A stretch of DNA of 54,318 bases, taken from NCBI GenBank assembly GCA_947465495.1, contig CANIAS010000015.1:1-54318 (forward strand), given 5' to 3'. The notes below the pieces were generated by a model. The model ran no database searches, had not been told where the DNA came from, and saw only the letters and a program-made list of their open reading frames with translations. Positions 1-9,192 of the stretch are shown here, piece after piece. The position numbers and the translations under genes are program-made. This DNA is from Candidatus Pollutiaquabacter sp. (GTDB lineage Bacteria; Bacteroidota; Bacteroidia; AKYH767-A; 2013-40CM-41-45). Within the stretch, counting starts at the first letter, position 1; each line of letters begins with the position of its first letter.

Positions 1-114
1 TACTTAAAGCCGCCATTCGAGATGGTATTGAGGCTTCGACTAACTAAAACTTCGTCACCGTAAATTAGTGATATAGTTATTGCTAAAGTATGGTAAGGTG
101 ATTTGCTAGAGTAA

Positions 115-1641
115 TTATTGCTCGGCTTCCTCTGCAACTTTTTCCGGGCGCATTGCTGGAAAAAATAAGACATCTTGGATGGAATGACTATTCGTCATAA
201 TCATACTGATACGATCAATGCCGATTCCAAGACCAGCTGTAGGAGGCATACCGTATTCGAGCGCACGTAAAAAATCTTCATCCAACACCATGGCTTCGTC
301 GTCGCCGCGGGCTCCAAGTTCCAGTTGGTGTTCGAAACGTTCGCGCTGATCTACCGGGTCATTCAACTCTGAAAAAGAATTACATATTTCTTTGCCATTG
401 CAGATAGCTTCGAAACGCTCTACCAATCCTTCTTTTGAACGATGCTTCTTGGCAAGCGGACTCATTTCGACAGGATAATCCGTTATAAAGGTTGGCTGGA
501 TTAATTTTGGTTCCACTTTGTCTCCGAAGATACTATCAATCAATTTTCCTCGCCCCATTTTTTCATCTACTTGAACGCCAATGCTTCGACATATTTTGCG
601 AAGTTCTTCCTCGTTCATCGCTGAAATGTTGATACCCGTAAATTCCTGAATGGACTCGTACATGGTGTATCGTTTCCAAGGACGTTTGAAGTTGATGACA
701 TTTTCACCCACAGGAACTTCAGTGGTACCGTGCAAATCCATAGCAATTTTTTCGACCATTTCTTCCACCAAATCCATCATCCATTCATAATCTTTGTACG
801 CAACGTATAATTCCATTTGCGTGAATTCAGGATTGTGGAAACGGCTCATGCCCTCATTGCGGAAGTCCTTGGAGAATTCATAAACGCCATCGTATCCGCC
901 TACTACCAAACGTTTCAGGTAAAGCTCGTTGGCAATCCGCAGGTATAGCGTCATGTCAAGTGTATTATGATGCGTCTTAAATGGACGCGCAGCGGCACCT
1001 CCATAAATGGGCTGAAGAATTGGTGTCTCAACTTCCAAATACCCTTTGTCATTTAAATAGGTACGCATGGAATTAACCAATCGTGTGCGCTTTACAAATG
1101 CATCGCGAACATGTGGATTGACAATCAAGTCGAGGTAACGCATGCGGTAACGCTGCTCCGGATCAGTAAAGGCGTCGTGTATATTGCCGTCGGCATCCTG
1201 TTTGACAATCGGAAGTGGACGTAGCGCCTTGGAAAGCATTTTAAACGTAGTGGCATGAATGGTAATCTCGCCGGTCTTGGTACGGAATACATATCCTTTG
1301 ATACCGACAATATCACCGATGTCGATTCCTTTTTTAACTACAAAGTCAAAAAGTGTCTTGTCTTCGCCCGGACAAATGTCGTCGCGGCGAACATAAATCT
1401 GTATGCGGCTCAACGAATCCTGCAGCACGATGAATAGTGCTTTACCCATATCGCGTATGCTCATAATGCGACCGGCATACGACAGGTCTTTGAACTTATC
1501 CGGATCAGAATCAAATCCTGCAAGAATCTCTTTTGAGTTGGTGTTTACTTCCCAGCGTTCTGCGGGATACGGCTCAAAACCATTTTTGCGTAGTTCGTCA
1601 AGTTTTTGACGGCGGATCAGTTCCTGTTCGTTCAGTTCCAT
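115..1641 (-). CDS. lysS: Lysyl-tRNA synthetase, class II
   Basis: Charges tRNA-Lys with lysine in the cytoplasm. The 508-aa protein has an N-terminal OB-fold anticodon-binding domain (about residues 55-165) and a class II catalytic core. Motif 2 is visible as [16 protein letters not shown] near residue 260 and motif 3 as GLGIGIDRI near residue 467. The reading frame is open a further 36 codons upstream to 1749, but that extension looks unlike any LysS N-terminus. The family start [11 protein letters not shown] at 1641 is preceded, 18 nt upstream, by a TATCTTTG promoter box, so I chose 1641. Length fits the family. It is divergent from the sugar isomerase at 1791. Identification is secure. 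Confidence 0.97.
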   Translation of the reverse strand: MELNEQELIRRQKLDELRKNGFEPYPAERWEVNTNSKEILAGFDSDPDKFKDLSYAGRIMSIRDMGKALFIVLQDSLSRIQIYVRRDDICPGEDKTLFDFVVKKGIDIGDIVGIKGYVFRTKTGEITIHATTFKMLSKALRPLPIVKQDADGNIHDAFTDPEQRYRMRYLDLIVNPHVRDAFVKRTRLVNSMRTYLNDKGYLEVETPILQPIYGGAAARPFKTHHNTLDMTLYLRIANELYLKRLVVGGYDGVYEFSKDFRNEGMSRFHNPEFTQMELYVAYKDYEWMMDLVEEMVEKIAMDLHGTTEVPVGENVINFKRPWKRYTMYESIQEFTGINISAMNEEELRKICRSIGVQVDEKMGRGKLIDSIFGDKVEPKLIQPTFITDYPVEMSPLAKKHRSKEGLVERFEAICNGKEICNSFSELNDPVDQRERFEHQLELGARGDDEAMVLDEDFLRALEYGMPPTAGLGIGIDRISMIMTNSHSIQDVLFFPAMRPEKVAEEAEQ

Positions 1642-1659
1642 GCGGACGTGTATTTCCCG

Positions 1660-1667
1660 CAAAGATA
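1660..1667 (-). promoter_or_regulatory. -7 promoter box (TATCTTTG) of lysS
   Basis: Perfect match to the Bacteroidota TAnnTTTG element, ending 18 nt before the lysS start at 1641. It lies inside the longer open frame, which argues that the longer start is not used. No TTG -33 element stands out at the usual distance. Confidence 0.65.
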
Positions 1668-1765
1668 ATGGTTGTGGTGGATTACTGGAGTGACCCGCTA
1701 TAAACAATAGCGCATGGAAATATGTTGACGTAGGTTGAAAAACAATCATGTAATTAACCTCAAAC

Positions 1766-1783
1766 CGCCTATTTTTACAGGCG
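1766..1783. other. Small inverted repeat in the lysS/isomerase divergent region
   Basis: CGCCT, an 8-nt loop ATTTTTAC, then AGGCG, followed by TTTTAAT on the + strand. It lies just upstream of the isomerase start and overlaps TATTTTTA, one mismatch from a -7 box. It may be a promoter-proximal hairpin or operator; five base pairs is too short to be sure. Confidence 0.3.
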
Positions 1784-1790
1784 TTTTAAT

Positions 1791-2783
1791 ATGTCAATCA
1801 TGAAAAATCTTGTATTGAATTTCCCGGCTCAGATCAAAGAGGCCATTTCTATTGGTGAAGCTGCTACCATTACTTCTTCCAAAGCCCCCATCCACCACGT
1901 ATTGGTCACCGGTCTGGGAGGTTCAGGCATCGGAGGAACAATCCTCGCCGAAGTGGTGGCCGGTCAGTGCCCGGTTCCCATTCTTGTCAATAAGGATTAT
2001 TTTCTTCCCGCTTTTGTCAACGAAAATACGTTGGTAGTTGTCAGTTCCTATTCCGGTAATACGGAGGAGACGATGGAGGCCATGCAGATTGCTTTGACGA
2101 AGAAAGCCAAGGTGGTATGTGTGACTTCCGGTGGAAAGATTGCTGAAATGGCACGTGCTCATGAGCTGGACCTGATCATGATCCCCGGCGGAATGCCTCC
2201 ACGCTCTTGTCTTGGTTATTCCCTGACGCAGTTATTTTACATATTGCATGGACTTAACTTGATAGATGCCTCGTTTAAAAAGCAACTACAGGCAGCCTTG
2301 ACGATGATGGAAAGCGATCAGGAAGCAATACAGGCTGAGGCACATAAATTGACATCCTTCTTGTATCAAAAACTTCCGGTAATTTATGCTGCCGATGGCT
2401 ATAATGGCGTCGCCACACGTTTCCGTCAGCAGATCAATGAGAATTCTAAAATGCTGTGCTGGCACCACATTTTGCCAGAGATGAATCACAATGAATTGGT
2501 TGGTTGGGCTGAACAACATCCCGAGTGTGCGGTCGTTTTCCTGCGTAATGACAATGATTATTTCCGGACACAAACGCGTATGGAAATTTCCAAGGAAATC
2601 ATCGGTCAGCGTGATGCTCAGATCCATGAATTATGGTCGAAGGGAGATTCTCAGCTAGAGCGCTCTTTATATTTGATTCACGTAACGGATTGGGCTTCCT
2701 GCTACATAGCGGATAAGAAGGGTATTGATGCGGTTGAAGTGAACGTCATTAACCACCTCAAAGGAGCACTGGCTAAATTGTAA
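1791..2783 (+). CDS. Bifunctional phosphoglucose/phosphomannose isomerase
   Basis: Interconverts glucose-6-P or mannose-6-P with fructose-6-P, feeding glycolysis and sugar-nucleotide synthesis. The 330-aa protein has two SIS sugar-isomerase folds: GGSGIGG at 43-49, the phosphate-binding SSYSGNTEE at 85-93, and the bact-PGI_C-type C-terminal half. Likely catalytic residues by analogy with archaeal PGI/PMI are E217 (NEN), H233 (MNHNE) and K324 (NHLKG). This is the short family of archaea and some bacteria, not the ~550-aa classical PGI. An internal ATG at 1800 (MKNLVLNF) is an equally good start. The gene is monocistronic, divergent from lysS. Confidence 0.88.
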   Translation: MSIMKNLVLNFPAQIKEAISIGEAATITSSKAPIHHVLVTGLGGSGIGGTILAEVVAGQCPVPILVNKDYFLPAFVNENTLVVVSSYSGNTEETMEAMQIALTKKAKVVCVTSGGKIAEMARAHELDLIMIPGGMPPRSCLGYSLTQLFYILHGLNLIDASFKKQLQAALTMMESDQEAIQAEAHKLTSFLYQKLPVIYAADGYNGVATRFRQQINENSKMLCWHHILPEMNHNELVGWAEQHPECAVVFLRNDNDYFRTQTRMEISKEIIGQRDAQIHELWSKGDSQLERSLYLIHVTDWASCYIADKKGIDAVEVNVINHLKGALAKL

Positions 2784-2837
2784 TACCTTTCATCGGACCA
2801 CCCGTTGTCGTTGAAATTTTTCTGCTGAAATCTTCCG

Positions 2838-2845
2838 TACCTTCG
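2838..2845 (+). promoter_or_regulatory. -7 promoter box (TACCTTCG) of holB
   Basis: TAnnTTCG variant ending 6 nt before the holB ATG at 2852. The same 11-base string TACCTTCGTCC recurs before the M16 peptidase at 7800. The spacing predicts a leaderless or nearly leaderless mRNA. Confidence 0.5.
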
Positions 2846-2851
2846 TCCAGG

Positions 2852-3979
2852 ATGCAGTTCGCAGACGTCATAGGGCACACGGAATTGAAGACAAGGTTGC
2901 TAACAACGGCTTCCGAAGGTCGCGTGAGTCATGCTCAATTATTTCTTGGACCTGAAGGTAGTGGCGCACTTCCCATGGCGCTAGCGTATGCGCAATACCT
3001 GGTTTGTAGCCAGCCATCAGCTTTCGATAGTTGTGGGACCTGTTCGTCTTGTGTCAAGTCCGCCAAGTTGGTGCACCCCGACATTTCTTATTCTTTTCCG
3101 GTAGCACCTAAAGAGAAATTATCACAACCCAAGAGCGTCGATTTCATTACGCAATTCCGGCTTGCGGTGCAGCAGCAGCCGTATTTGAATTATCACGATT
3201 GGGTACAAGCCTTAGAGATTGAAAATAAACAAGGACTGATTAACATTCACGAAGCGCGTAACATTATACAACGATTGTCGCTGAAATCGGTGGAAGGATC
3301 TTTTCGGGTAATTCTGTTGTGGTATCCGGAAAAAATGAACGTGGAGGCGGCCAATTGTCTGTTGAAAATCCTGGAAGAACCCGAGGAGAAGACGGTATTT
3401 TTACTGGTGGCAGAGAACGACGAATCGATACCACTCACTATTTTATCCCGAACACAATTGGTTAAAGTTAACCGACTATCGGATACTGACATGTTCAATG
3501 GACTTTCACGTTTGACCGACATCGACCCTAAAGTGGCTCGGTCGGTAGCGCTTCGTGCAAATGGTAACTATCGATTGGCGCTACACTTGTTGGAAGAGGA
3601 AGATCCCGATGCTGACGATGCCCTGTTGTTCTTAGAATGGATGCGCGCTTGTTTGAAGTTGAATGTCGTCAAGCTGCAACAAATGAGCGAACAAATGGCA
3701 GCCATCGGAAGGGAACGTCAGAAAGCTTTTTTTGAATTTTCATTATCCATTGTGCGCGAATGTTTGATGATCAATTACGGCGACGAGCGATTGGTTCGCA
3801 TCGAAGGCAAAGACAAGGATAACTTTATCAGATTTGCCCCATTTATTCAGCAGCGAAATGCGGAGGCTTTTATACGCGAGTTGAACAATGCTCATTATCA
3901 CGTCGAACGCAATGCAAATTTCAAAATCCTTTTCATGGATCTATCCTTCCGGATTTTTCATTTGTTGAATGCCAAGTGA
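2852..3979 (+). CDS. holB: DNA polymerase III subunit delta' (clamp loader)
   Basis: Non-ATP-hydrolysing subunit of the sliding-clamp loader in the replisome. The 375-aa protein has an AAA+ core with a degenerate Walker A (GPEGSGAL at 33-40, where the usual lysine is alanine, as expected for a delta'), a zinc module with C52, C61, C64 and C67, a Walker B-like region near residue 165 and the sensor sequence LSRTQ. The lost Walker A lysine points to delta' (HolB) instead of the ATPase gamma/tau (DnaX). In Bacteroidota holB often sits near the ricT-gldH pair, as here with one gene between. It is convergent with the DUF2490 gene, 15 bp apart. Confidence 0.9.
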   Translation: MQFADVIGHTELKTRLLTTASEGRVSHAQLFLGPEGSGALPMALAYAQYLVCSQPSAFDSCGTCSSCVKSAKLVHPDISYSFPVAPKEKLSQPKSVDFITQFRLAVQQQPYLNYHDWVQALEIENKQGLINIHEARNIIQRLSLKSVEGSFRVILLWYPEKMNVEAANCLLKILEEPEEKTVFLLVAENDESIPLTILSRTQLVKVNRLSDTDMFNGLSRLTDIDPKVARSVALRANGNYRLALHLLEEEDPDADDALLFLEWMRACLKLNVVKLQQMSEQMAAIGRERQKAFFEFSLSIVRECLMINYGDERLVRIEGKDKDNFIRFAPFIQQRNAEAFIRELNNAHYHVERNANFKILFMDLSFRIFHLLNAK

Positions 3980-3994
3980 TGAAATCACATTCTT

Positions 3995-4633
3995 TTACCA
4001 GTGAAAACTATGCACCAATTGCGTGAATAGTTGATTGCGACTTCCTGATCGGTAACGAATGTACAAGTTACCCGTCTCCAAGCGAAAATGATCATTGAAG
4101 CGATAGCCGATACCGGTAAAAATCCGATTCTGATCGAACGTTAAACCGTCAGCCAGTAGGAATAATTCGTCAAAAGCCCCCGCGTACCACCGATGTTTTT
4201 CGTTCCACCAATAACGGCCACCGAACTGGTACCTGAAACGAAGTTGGAAGCGGTCCGACAAGAATCGTTCTTCCACACGCAGTCGTTGAGCCAGCACCAC
4301 GCGCTTGTTCAGAATTTTGTGGATTAGCTGCTGCGTGATTCGGTTTTCTAGCCCTGTAGTTTTGTCCTCGCCGGAATAATTAGCTGCAAGTGAAAATGCA
4401 TATCCGCAACCAATCTCCACATGAGAGTTGATCTCGTATTGCAAATTGGTGCGTAACAAGAGCTGCTGAAAATCGCCCGTTAGTTCATAGTTGCGCAATT
4501 GATAATCCCCGACGGTTGACCAGCGTTCGGAGATTTTGCCATTGATTGCATACGATAACCAATTACCCATGCCTGAGGGCTGTGCAAAGGTTGATCCGGT
4601 CATTATCAGGAAACTTACAGCACATTTGAACAT
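3995..4633 (-). CDS. DUF2490 family outer-membrane beta-barrel-like protein
   Basis: Function unknown. The 212-aa product starts with a signal peptide (MFKCAVSFLIMTGSTFA, cleavage near QPSG) and continues as alternating amphipathic strands ending in the aromatic residues HSFHW, which is typical of small outer-membrane beta-barrels. The pattern GNWLSYAINGKISERWS followed by short barrel strands matches DUF2490, widespread in Bacteroidota. The frame is open upstream to 4687, but the signal peptide only makes sense from the ATG at 4633. It is divergent from ricT. Family assignment is fairly confident; role is not known. Confidence 0.75.
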   Translation of the reverse strand: MFKCAVSFLIMTGSTFAQPSGMGNWLSYAINGKISERWSTVGDYQLRNYELTGDFQQLLLRTNLQYEINSHVEIGCGYAFSLAANYSGEDKTTGLENRITQQLIHKILNKRVVLAQRLRVEERFLSDRFQLRFRYQFGGRYWWNEKHRWYAGAFDELFLLADGLTFDQNRIFTGIGYRFNDHFRLETGNLYIRYRSGSRNQLFTQLVHSFHW

Positions 4634-4725
4634 GTGTCCTGAAACTGCGTACAATGACCGTCTGAAAGTGGCCGAATAATGCAACATACTGATAAACAGA
4701 CGAATGAATAGTCGTTAATATTCCT

Positions 4726-4733
4726 TATTTTTG
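4726..4733 (+). promoter_or_regulatory. -7 promoter box (TATTTTTG) of ricT-gldH
   Basis: Perfect TAnnTTTG match ending 30 nt before the ricT ATG. It would drive the overlapping ricT-gldH transcript. Confidence 0.55.
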
Positions 4734-4763
4734 TAAAAATAGCTTTTTGAAGTAATCAATACT

Positions 4764-6281
4764 ATGGCTTGTGGATCTTGTAGTACCGGAAAAGACGGCC
4801 AACCTGGCGGGTGCAGAAACAACGGCACCTGCGGTACGGGTGGCTGCAACAAGCTGAACGTATCCAATTGGTTGACAGACATGGTGCTGCCGCATGGACA
4901 AGCACCGTATGATATCGTTGAAGTTCGTTTTAAAGGAAGCAGAAAAGAATTCTATCGCAATAAAGAAGTCACGGACCTTAAGGTCGGAGATGTAGTTGCG
5001 TTGGAGGCTTCTCCCGGACACGATGTTGGAGTTGTTTCGATGACCGGAGAATTGGTTCGTTTTCAGTTGCGTAAAAAAGGACTGACAGAATCGTCGGATA
5101 CGATTAAGGCCTTATATCGTCGTGCGAAACAGAGTGAGGTGGAAAAATGGCTCGAGGTAAAAGATAAAGAGGCGTCCATGATTCTTCGCACGCGCACGGT
5201 CATTCAGACGTTGCGCTTGCAAATGAAATTGAGTGACGTGGAATTTCAGGGTGATGGAAAGAAAGCTACCTTTTACTATACAGCGGATGAACGCGTCGAT
5301 TTCCGTGAACTAATTAAACGGTTGGCGGATGAGTTTCGTATTCGCATCGAGATGCGTCAGATTGGAATGCGTCAAGAAGCTAGTCGTGTTGGTGGTTTAG
5401 GAGTCTGCGGATTAGAACTGTGTTGTTCTACGTGGTTGACTGATTTTAAGACGGTGTCTACCGGCGCAGCACGGTATCAAAATCTAGCATTGAATCCTGC
5501 GAAACTAGCCGGGCAGTGCGGTAAACTGAAGTGCTGTCTCAATTACGAACTGGACAGTTATATGGATATCATGCGTGATTTTCCACAAACTAACGTTGCG
5601 CTGGAAACGGAAAAAGGTCGTGCGGTCCATCAGAAGACAGATATTTTCAAACGATTACTATGGTATTCGTATATCAACGATCGTAGAGGCGCAGCAGAAG
5701 GATCCAGTGGTCCGGATGGCGGTGCTTGGGTTGCTATTCCATTGGATCGTGTAAAAGAAATTATTGCGTTGAATAAATCCGGACAGAAAGCCGGAGACTT
5801 GTTAGAAGGAGAATGGCTGGAAGTAGAAGAAGTAGAGAAGGAGCCGGATTATCTGAATGTCGTCGGTCAAGATCGTATTGACCGGATGGACAAGAAGAAA
5901 AAGAAGAAAAAGAAAAAGAAGCCGTCCGATGTCAGAGGAGGTTCGCAAGTAGCTTCACCAAGTCCAGTTGTAGAAGGCGGAAATCCTCTAACACCCAAGG
6001 AGAATCGTCCGCAACAACAAGGAAAACGTCCGCAAGGAGATCGTCCGCAACAACAAGGACAACGTCCGCAAGGAGATCGTCCGCAACAACAAGGACAACG
6101 TCCGCAAGGAGATCGTCCGCAACAACAAGGACAACGTCCGCAAGGAGACCGTCCGCAACAACAAGGACAACGTCCGCAAGGAGACCGTCCGCAACAACAA
6201 GGACAACGTCCGCAAGGAGATCGTCCGCAGGGTAATCGTCCTCCACGTCAACAGCCACCTAAATCCGACGACGGAAAATGA
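4764..6281 (+). CDS. ricT: RicT/PSP1-domain protein with repeat-expanded C-terminal tail
   Basis: PSP1 (YaaT/RicT) proteins are cytoplasmic; in Bacillus RicT works in an Fe-S containing complex affecting RNA maturation and development. The 505-aa product has a Cys-rich N-terminus (C3, C6, C17, C23, C28), the PSP1 core to about residue 345 with conserved cysteine clusters (GLELCCSTWL and GQCGKLKCCLNYE), then a disordered basic tail. The tail contains ten consecutive lysines (residues 377-386) and six perfect-to-near-perfect 12-residue RPQQQGQRPQGD repeats (residues 415-486). The N-terminal cysteines and the pairing with gldH, whose ATG overlaps this stop codon, are typical of Bacteroidota. The long tail is the unusual part. 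Confidence 0.88.
   Translation: MACGSCSTGKDGQPGGCRNNGTCGTGGCNKLNVSNWLTDMVLPHGQAPYDIVEVRFKGSRKEFYRNKEVTDLKVGDVVALEASPGHDVGVVSMTGELVRFQLRKKGLTESSDTIKALYRRAKQSEVEKWLEVKDKEASMILRTRTVIQTLRLQMKLSDVEFQGDGKKATFYYTADERVDFRELIKRLADEFRIRIEMRQIGMRQEASRVGGLGVCGLELCCSTWLTDFKTVSTGAARYQNLALNPAKLAGQCGKLKCCLNYELDSYMDIMRDFPQTNVALETEKGRAVHQKTDIFKRLLWYSYINDRRGAAEGSSGPDGGAWVAIPLDRVKEIIALNKSGQKAGDLLEGEWLEVEEVEKEPDYLNVVGQDRIDRMDKKKKKKKKKKPSDVRGGSQVASPSPVVEGGNPLTPKENRPQQQGKRPQGDRPQQQGQRPQGDRPQQQGQRPQGDRPQQQGQRPQGDRPQQQGQRPQGDRPQQQGQRPQGDRPQGNRPPRQQPPKSDDGK
5892..5921 (+). repeat. AAG/AAA run encoding ten consecutive lysines in RicT
   Basis: Ten lysine codons in a row, mixed AAG and AAA, giving a highly basic stretch between the PSP1 core and the RPQQQG repeats. 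Such a run can slow ribosomes or bind RNA; which applies is unknown. Confidence 0.85.
6006..6221 (+). repeat. Six tandem 36-bp coding repeats in the ricT tail
   Basis: Six in-frame 36-bp units (starting at 6006, 6042, 6078, 6114, 6150 and 6186) encode RPQQQGKRPQGD once and RPQQQGQRPQGD five times. Units differ by only a base or two: unit 1 has AAA for CAA (K for Q), and units 4 and 5 end GAC where others end GAT. A partial seventh unit follows. Near-identity at DNA level, including synonymous sites, points to recent expansion by slippage or unequal recombination. Confidence 0.97.
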
Positions 6282-6757
6282 TGATTCGCAATTCTCAATT
6301 TCGAGTACTGCTATTCTTTCTTGTACTTCTTAGCTTGACGGCGTGTGATCCGAGTGCGGTATTGGATGAAAACGTCAAGTTGCCTGAAAACCAGTGGGCG
6401 CTTAACAATGTGGTGCGCTTGGAAGCGGATATTGCCGATACAGTTATCCCCCACAATATTTATATCAATGTCCGTAATGCTGGCGGTTATTCCTTCAGCA
6501 ACTTGTTTTTATTTATGAATACCTATACACCAGACGGGAAATTTGCACGTGATACGATTGAGGTGACGTTGGCCGATGAACGCGGACAATGGTTGGGTGA
6601 TGGTATGGGAGATATTTGGGATAACCGCATCCTTTTCAAGAAGAACTTTGTGTTCCCTCAATCTGGGAAATACCGTTTTGAGCTCGAGCAGGCAATGCGC
6701 GTGAATCCATTGCCGGGTATCATGGATGTGGGAATACGGATTGAAAAAGCGAAGTGA
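6278..6757 (+). CDS. gldH: Gliding motility lipoprotein GldH
   Basis: GldH is a lipoprotein needed for gliding and linked with the type IX secretion machinery in Flavobacterium. The 159-aa protein has a hydrophobic leader and lipobox LTAC (Cys near residue 24), then the family pattern with NIYINVRN, a central FARDTIEV segment and a C-terminal beta-rich part. Its ATG overlaps the ricT stop codon by 4 bp, so the two are translationally coupled; a second ATG at 6281 would also serve. GldH here agrees with the T9SS cargo proteins elsewhere in the window, but its presence does not prove gliding. Confidence 0.9.
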   Translation: MMIRNSQFRVLLFFLVLLSLTACDPSAVLDENVKLPENQWALNNVVRLEADIADTVIPHNIYINVRNAGGYSFSNLFLFMNTYTPDGKFARDTIEVTLADERGQWLGDGMGDIWDNRILFKKNFVFPQSGKYRFELEQAMRVNPLPGIMDVGIRIEKAK

Positions 6758-6858
6758 AACTGACCATCTCGTGGATCACAACAGCTGATTCAGGATGTGC
6801 TCATCGGATTGTTTACTTCGAACGACAATAATTCCCTTTTTCTCTGAAACAATAACTT

Positions 6859-7731
6859 ATGCGTTTAAATAAATTCATTAGTGATACGGGCTATTGTTCC
6901 CGCCGCGAAGCCGATCGCTTCATCGAACGTGGACATGTGTTTATCAACGGACAGCGAGCACATGTTGGCGATCAGGTAGAGGTCGGTGATGTGGTACGTG
7001 TGAATGGACACGAACTGGAGCCACGTCAGCAGGACGACCTTGTCTTCATCGCACTTAACAAGCCAGTGGGAGTTACATCAACCACCGAAGAGGGCGTCCG
7101 CGACAACATCGTTCAGTTTGTCAATCATAGTTCCCGAATTTTTCCGATTGGTCGTTTGGACAAGGATTCACAAGGATTGATTTTTCTGACGAATCAAGGG
7201 GATTTGGTCAATAAGATACTGCGTGCTGGCAACCGTCATGAGAAAGAGTACATGGTAACAGTGGATCATCCGCTTACGCCGGACGTCATTCAAGGCATGG
7301 CGATGGGTGTTCCGATGCTAGGTGTTGTCACCAAAAAATGCAAGGTTTTTCACGAGGCGCCGAATGTGTTCAGGATCATACTCATTCAAGGTTTGAATCG
7401 GCAGATTCGTCGTATGTGCGAATATTTCGGGTATGAGGTGGTGAAACTGGAACGTACCCGTATCATGAATATCACGCTTAAAGGATTGCCTCCCGGAGAA
7501 TGGCGAGAGTTGACGGCTGAAGAGCTGGAGAGTATTCATCGTATGACTGTTGATTCTTCGTCAGATTCAAAGCCAAAGTCACGTACTCACAAGAAAAGTT
7601 CCGGTTCGCAGCAAGCAAAAGCTCCCACATCCGCTCCACAGCGAAACAATCCTGATAATCGGAACCGTCGTCGCGGAGGTGCTTCGAAGCGTAATTCTGG
7701 AGCTGGTCCACGGCGGGGAAAACGCCACTAA
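6859..7731 (+). CDS. rluF: 23S rRNA pseudouridine synthase, RluF type
   Basis: Isomerises a uridine in 23S rRNA (U2604 by RluF in E. coli). The 290-aa protein has an N-terminal S4 RNA-binding domain (1-50) and an RsuA-family catalytic domain with GRLDKDSQG, where D101 is the expected catalytic aspartate, and the C-terminal core motif [14 protein letters not shown]. The [15 protein letters not shown] form favours RluF over RluB/RluE. About 55 C-terminal residues are a low-complexity Ser/Lys/Arg/Asn tail, a common addition in this phylum. It stands alone, with no obvious operon partner. Confidence 0.9.
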   Translation: MRLNKFISDTGYCSRREADRFIERGHVFINGQRAHVGDQVEVGDVVRVNGHELEPRQQDDLVFIALNKPVGVTSTTEEGVRDNIVQFVNHSSRIFPIGRLDKDSQGLIFLTNQGDLVNKILRAGNRHEKEYMVTVDHPLTPDVIQGMAMGVPMLGVVTKKCKVFHEAPNVFRIILIQGLNRQIRRMCEYFGYEVVKLERTRIMNITLKGLPPGEWRELTAEELESIHRMTVDSSSDSKPKSRTHKKSSGSQQAKAPTSAPQRNNPDNRNRRRGGASKRNSGAGPRRGKRH

Positions 7732-7799
7732 CGGATTTTTTTATCACTAACAGCAAGTACTTTTTCATGGTGGGCCTACTCACATACATGACTTGTTGT

Positions 7800-7807
7800 T
7801 ACCTTCG
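7800..7807 (+). promoter_or_regulatory. -7 promoter box (TACCTTCG) of the M16 peptidase pair
   Basis: TAnnTTCG variant ending 24 nt before the ATG at 7832. It sits within a longer open frame that begins at a TTG (7793), so it supports the later start. Confidence 0.45.
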
Positions 7808-7831
7808 TCCGTAACGAATTATCTTGACCTT

Positions 7832-9184
7832 ATGAAAAAAGCGCTATTCCTGTTGGCAGGTTTGTTCCTGTTGAAAAGCAGTCTGTCGGCTGCACCGCCT
7901 GACAGCGAGAAGATCTTGCCTTCGCAGATCTATCAAAAAAAATTAACTAACGGGTTAAATGTCGTCACCGTTCCGTATGCCTCACCCGGAATTGCGGCCT
8001 TCTACATCGTAGTACGTGTAGGATCTCGCAATGAGATTGAGCCCGGCCATACCGGCTTTGCACACTTTTTCGAACACATGATGTTTCGTGGCACGGAAAA
8101 GTATCCAAAAGAAAAATACAGTGAAGTGCTTAAATCCACCGGCGCATCAGCAAATGCGAATACCAGTCTTGATCGCACTGTCTATCACATGACCGGCAGT
8201 TCGGCGAAACTCGAAACCATGTTTGAGTTGGAAAGCGATCGATTTCAGAATTTGAAATATTCCGTGCAAGGCTTCAAAACGGAAGCGGGTGCTGTTAAAG
8301 GGGAATACACCAAGAACTCTGCAAATCCGTATACCAAATTGAATGAGCTGATACAGGATGCAGCATTTTCAAAGCACACGTATAAGCATACCACGATGGG
8401 CTTCTTCCAGGATATCGTTGATATGCCGAACCAATATGATTATTCCATTGAGTTCTTTAAACGCTTTTATCGTCCCGAATACACGACAATTTTGGTGGTT
8501 GGTGACGTGACCAACTCACAGGTTGAAGCATTGGCACAGAAGTATTTTGGTAAATGGCAAACCGGAACTTATACGAGTGAAATTCCAGTTGAGCCGGCGC
8601 AGCTCGAGACGCGCAGTACCCATCTCAAAAAAGGGGGCTTCCCACCGTATTTAAGTCTTAACTACAAAGGGCCTGGCTATTCGGACAACGAATTGGATTT
8701 TCCGGCATTGGACATTCTTTGTTCCATGCTTTTTTCGGAGAACTCTAAGTTATACGAAGAATTGGTGATCAAGGAGCAGAAGTTACGCTCCATCGAAGGC
8801 GGCGCCTATAACACGCGTGATCCATACCTGGTAAGTGTGGAGGCATCGTTGGTAAATGCAGGCGATCTTCAAATGATCAAAGATCGAATTTCTTTGACGC
8901 TGGAGCAGGCAAAAACTGCTACACCAGATATCAAGGAAATGGATGCCGCTAGAATGAACTTGAAGAATTCATTTCGTATGCGCATTGACAATCCGACGTC
9001 CATTGCAGAGAACCTGAGTTTTTTCACCTGGCTGAGTGGAGATCCTGAATCCTTGAATCGGTATTATGCCAACTACGACAAGGTGACAGCAGCCGATTTG
9101 CAGCGCGTTGCTAAAACCTACTTTACGCCAGAGCGACTGACGATTGGAACCATTTCACCAAGCGACAGCGAGACGATCAAATAA
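7832..9184 (+). CDS. M16 family zinc metallopeptidase (active subunit)
   Basis: Pitrilysin/insulinase-type peptidase, predicted periplasmic. The 450-aa product starts with a signal peptide (MKKALFLLAGLFLLKSSLSA) and has the inverted zinc motif HFFEH (H78, E81, H82), with the third ligand E158 exactly 76 residues downstream in KGEYTKN. Both the M16 N-terminal and M16_C domains are present, one half of the full clamshell. The next gene, 8 bp away, supplies the zinc-less half, so the pair probably forms a heterodimer like the mitochondrial processing peptidase or bacterial two-subunit M16B enzymes. Start chosen at the ATG that begins the signal peptide. Confidence 0.92.
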   Translation: MKKALFLLAGLFLLKSSLSAAPPDSEKILPSQIYQKKLTNGLNVVTVPYASPGIAAFYIVVRVGSRNEIEPGHTGFAHFFEHMMFRGTEKYPKEKYSEVLKSTGASANANTSLDRTVYHMTGSSAKLETMFELESDRFQNLKYSVQGFKTEAGAVKGEYTKNSANPYTKLNELIQDAAFSKHTYKHTTMGFFQDIVDMPNQYDYSIEFFKRFYRPEYTTILVVGDVTNSQVEALAQKYFGKWQTGTYTSEIPVEPAQLETRSTHLKKGGFPPYLSLNYKGPGYSDNELDFPALDILCSMLFSENSKLYEELVIKEQKLRSIEGGAYNTRDPYLVSVEASLVNAGDLQMIKDRISLTLEQAKTATPDIKEMDAARMNLKNSFRMRIDNPTSIAENLSFFTWLSGDPESLNRYYANYDKVTAADLQRVAKTYFTPERLTIGTISPSDSETIK

Positions 9185-9192
9185 GAACCACC

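Noticed and set aside
3-47. Open frame at the left edge ending in LKAAIRDGIEASTN and a TAA
   Set aside because: It could be the C-terminus of a plus-strand gene entering the window, but 14 residues are too few to support a call, and another frame is also open.
1642-1749. 36-residue N-terminal extension of LysS
   Set aside because: A perfect -7 box lies inside it and the extension does not resemble LysS N-termini.
5932-6258. Minus-strand open frames of 87 and 108 aa with Leu/Val/Ala repeats
   Set aside because: They are mirror frames of the 36-bp ricT repeats; lack of stops follows from the repeat itself and there is no start signal.
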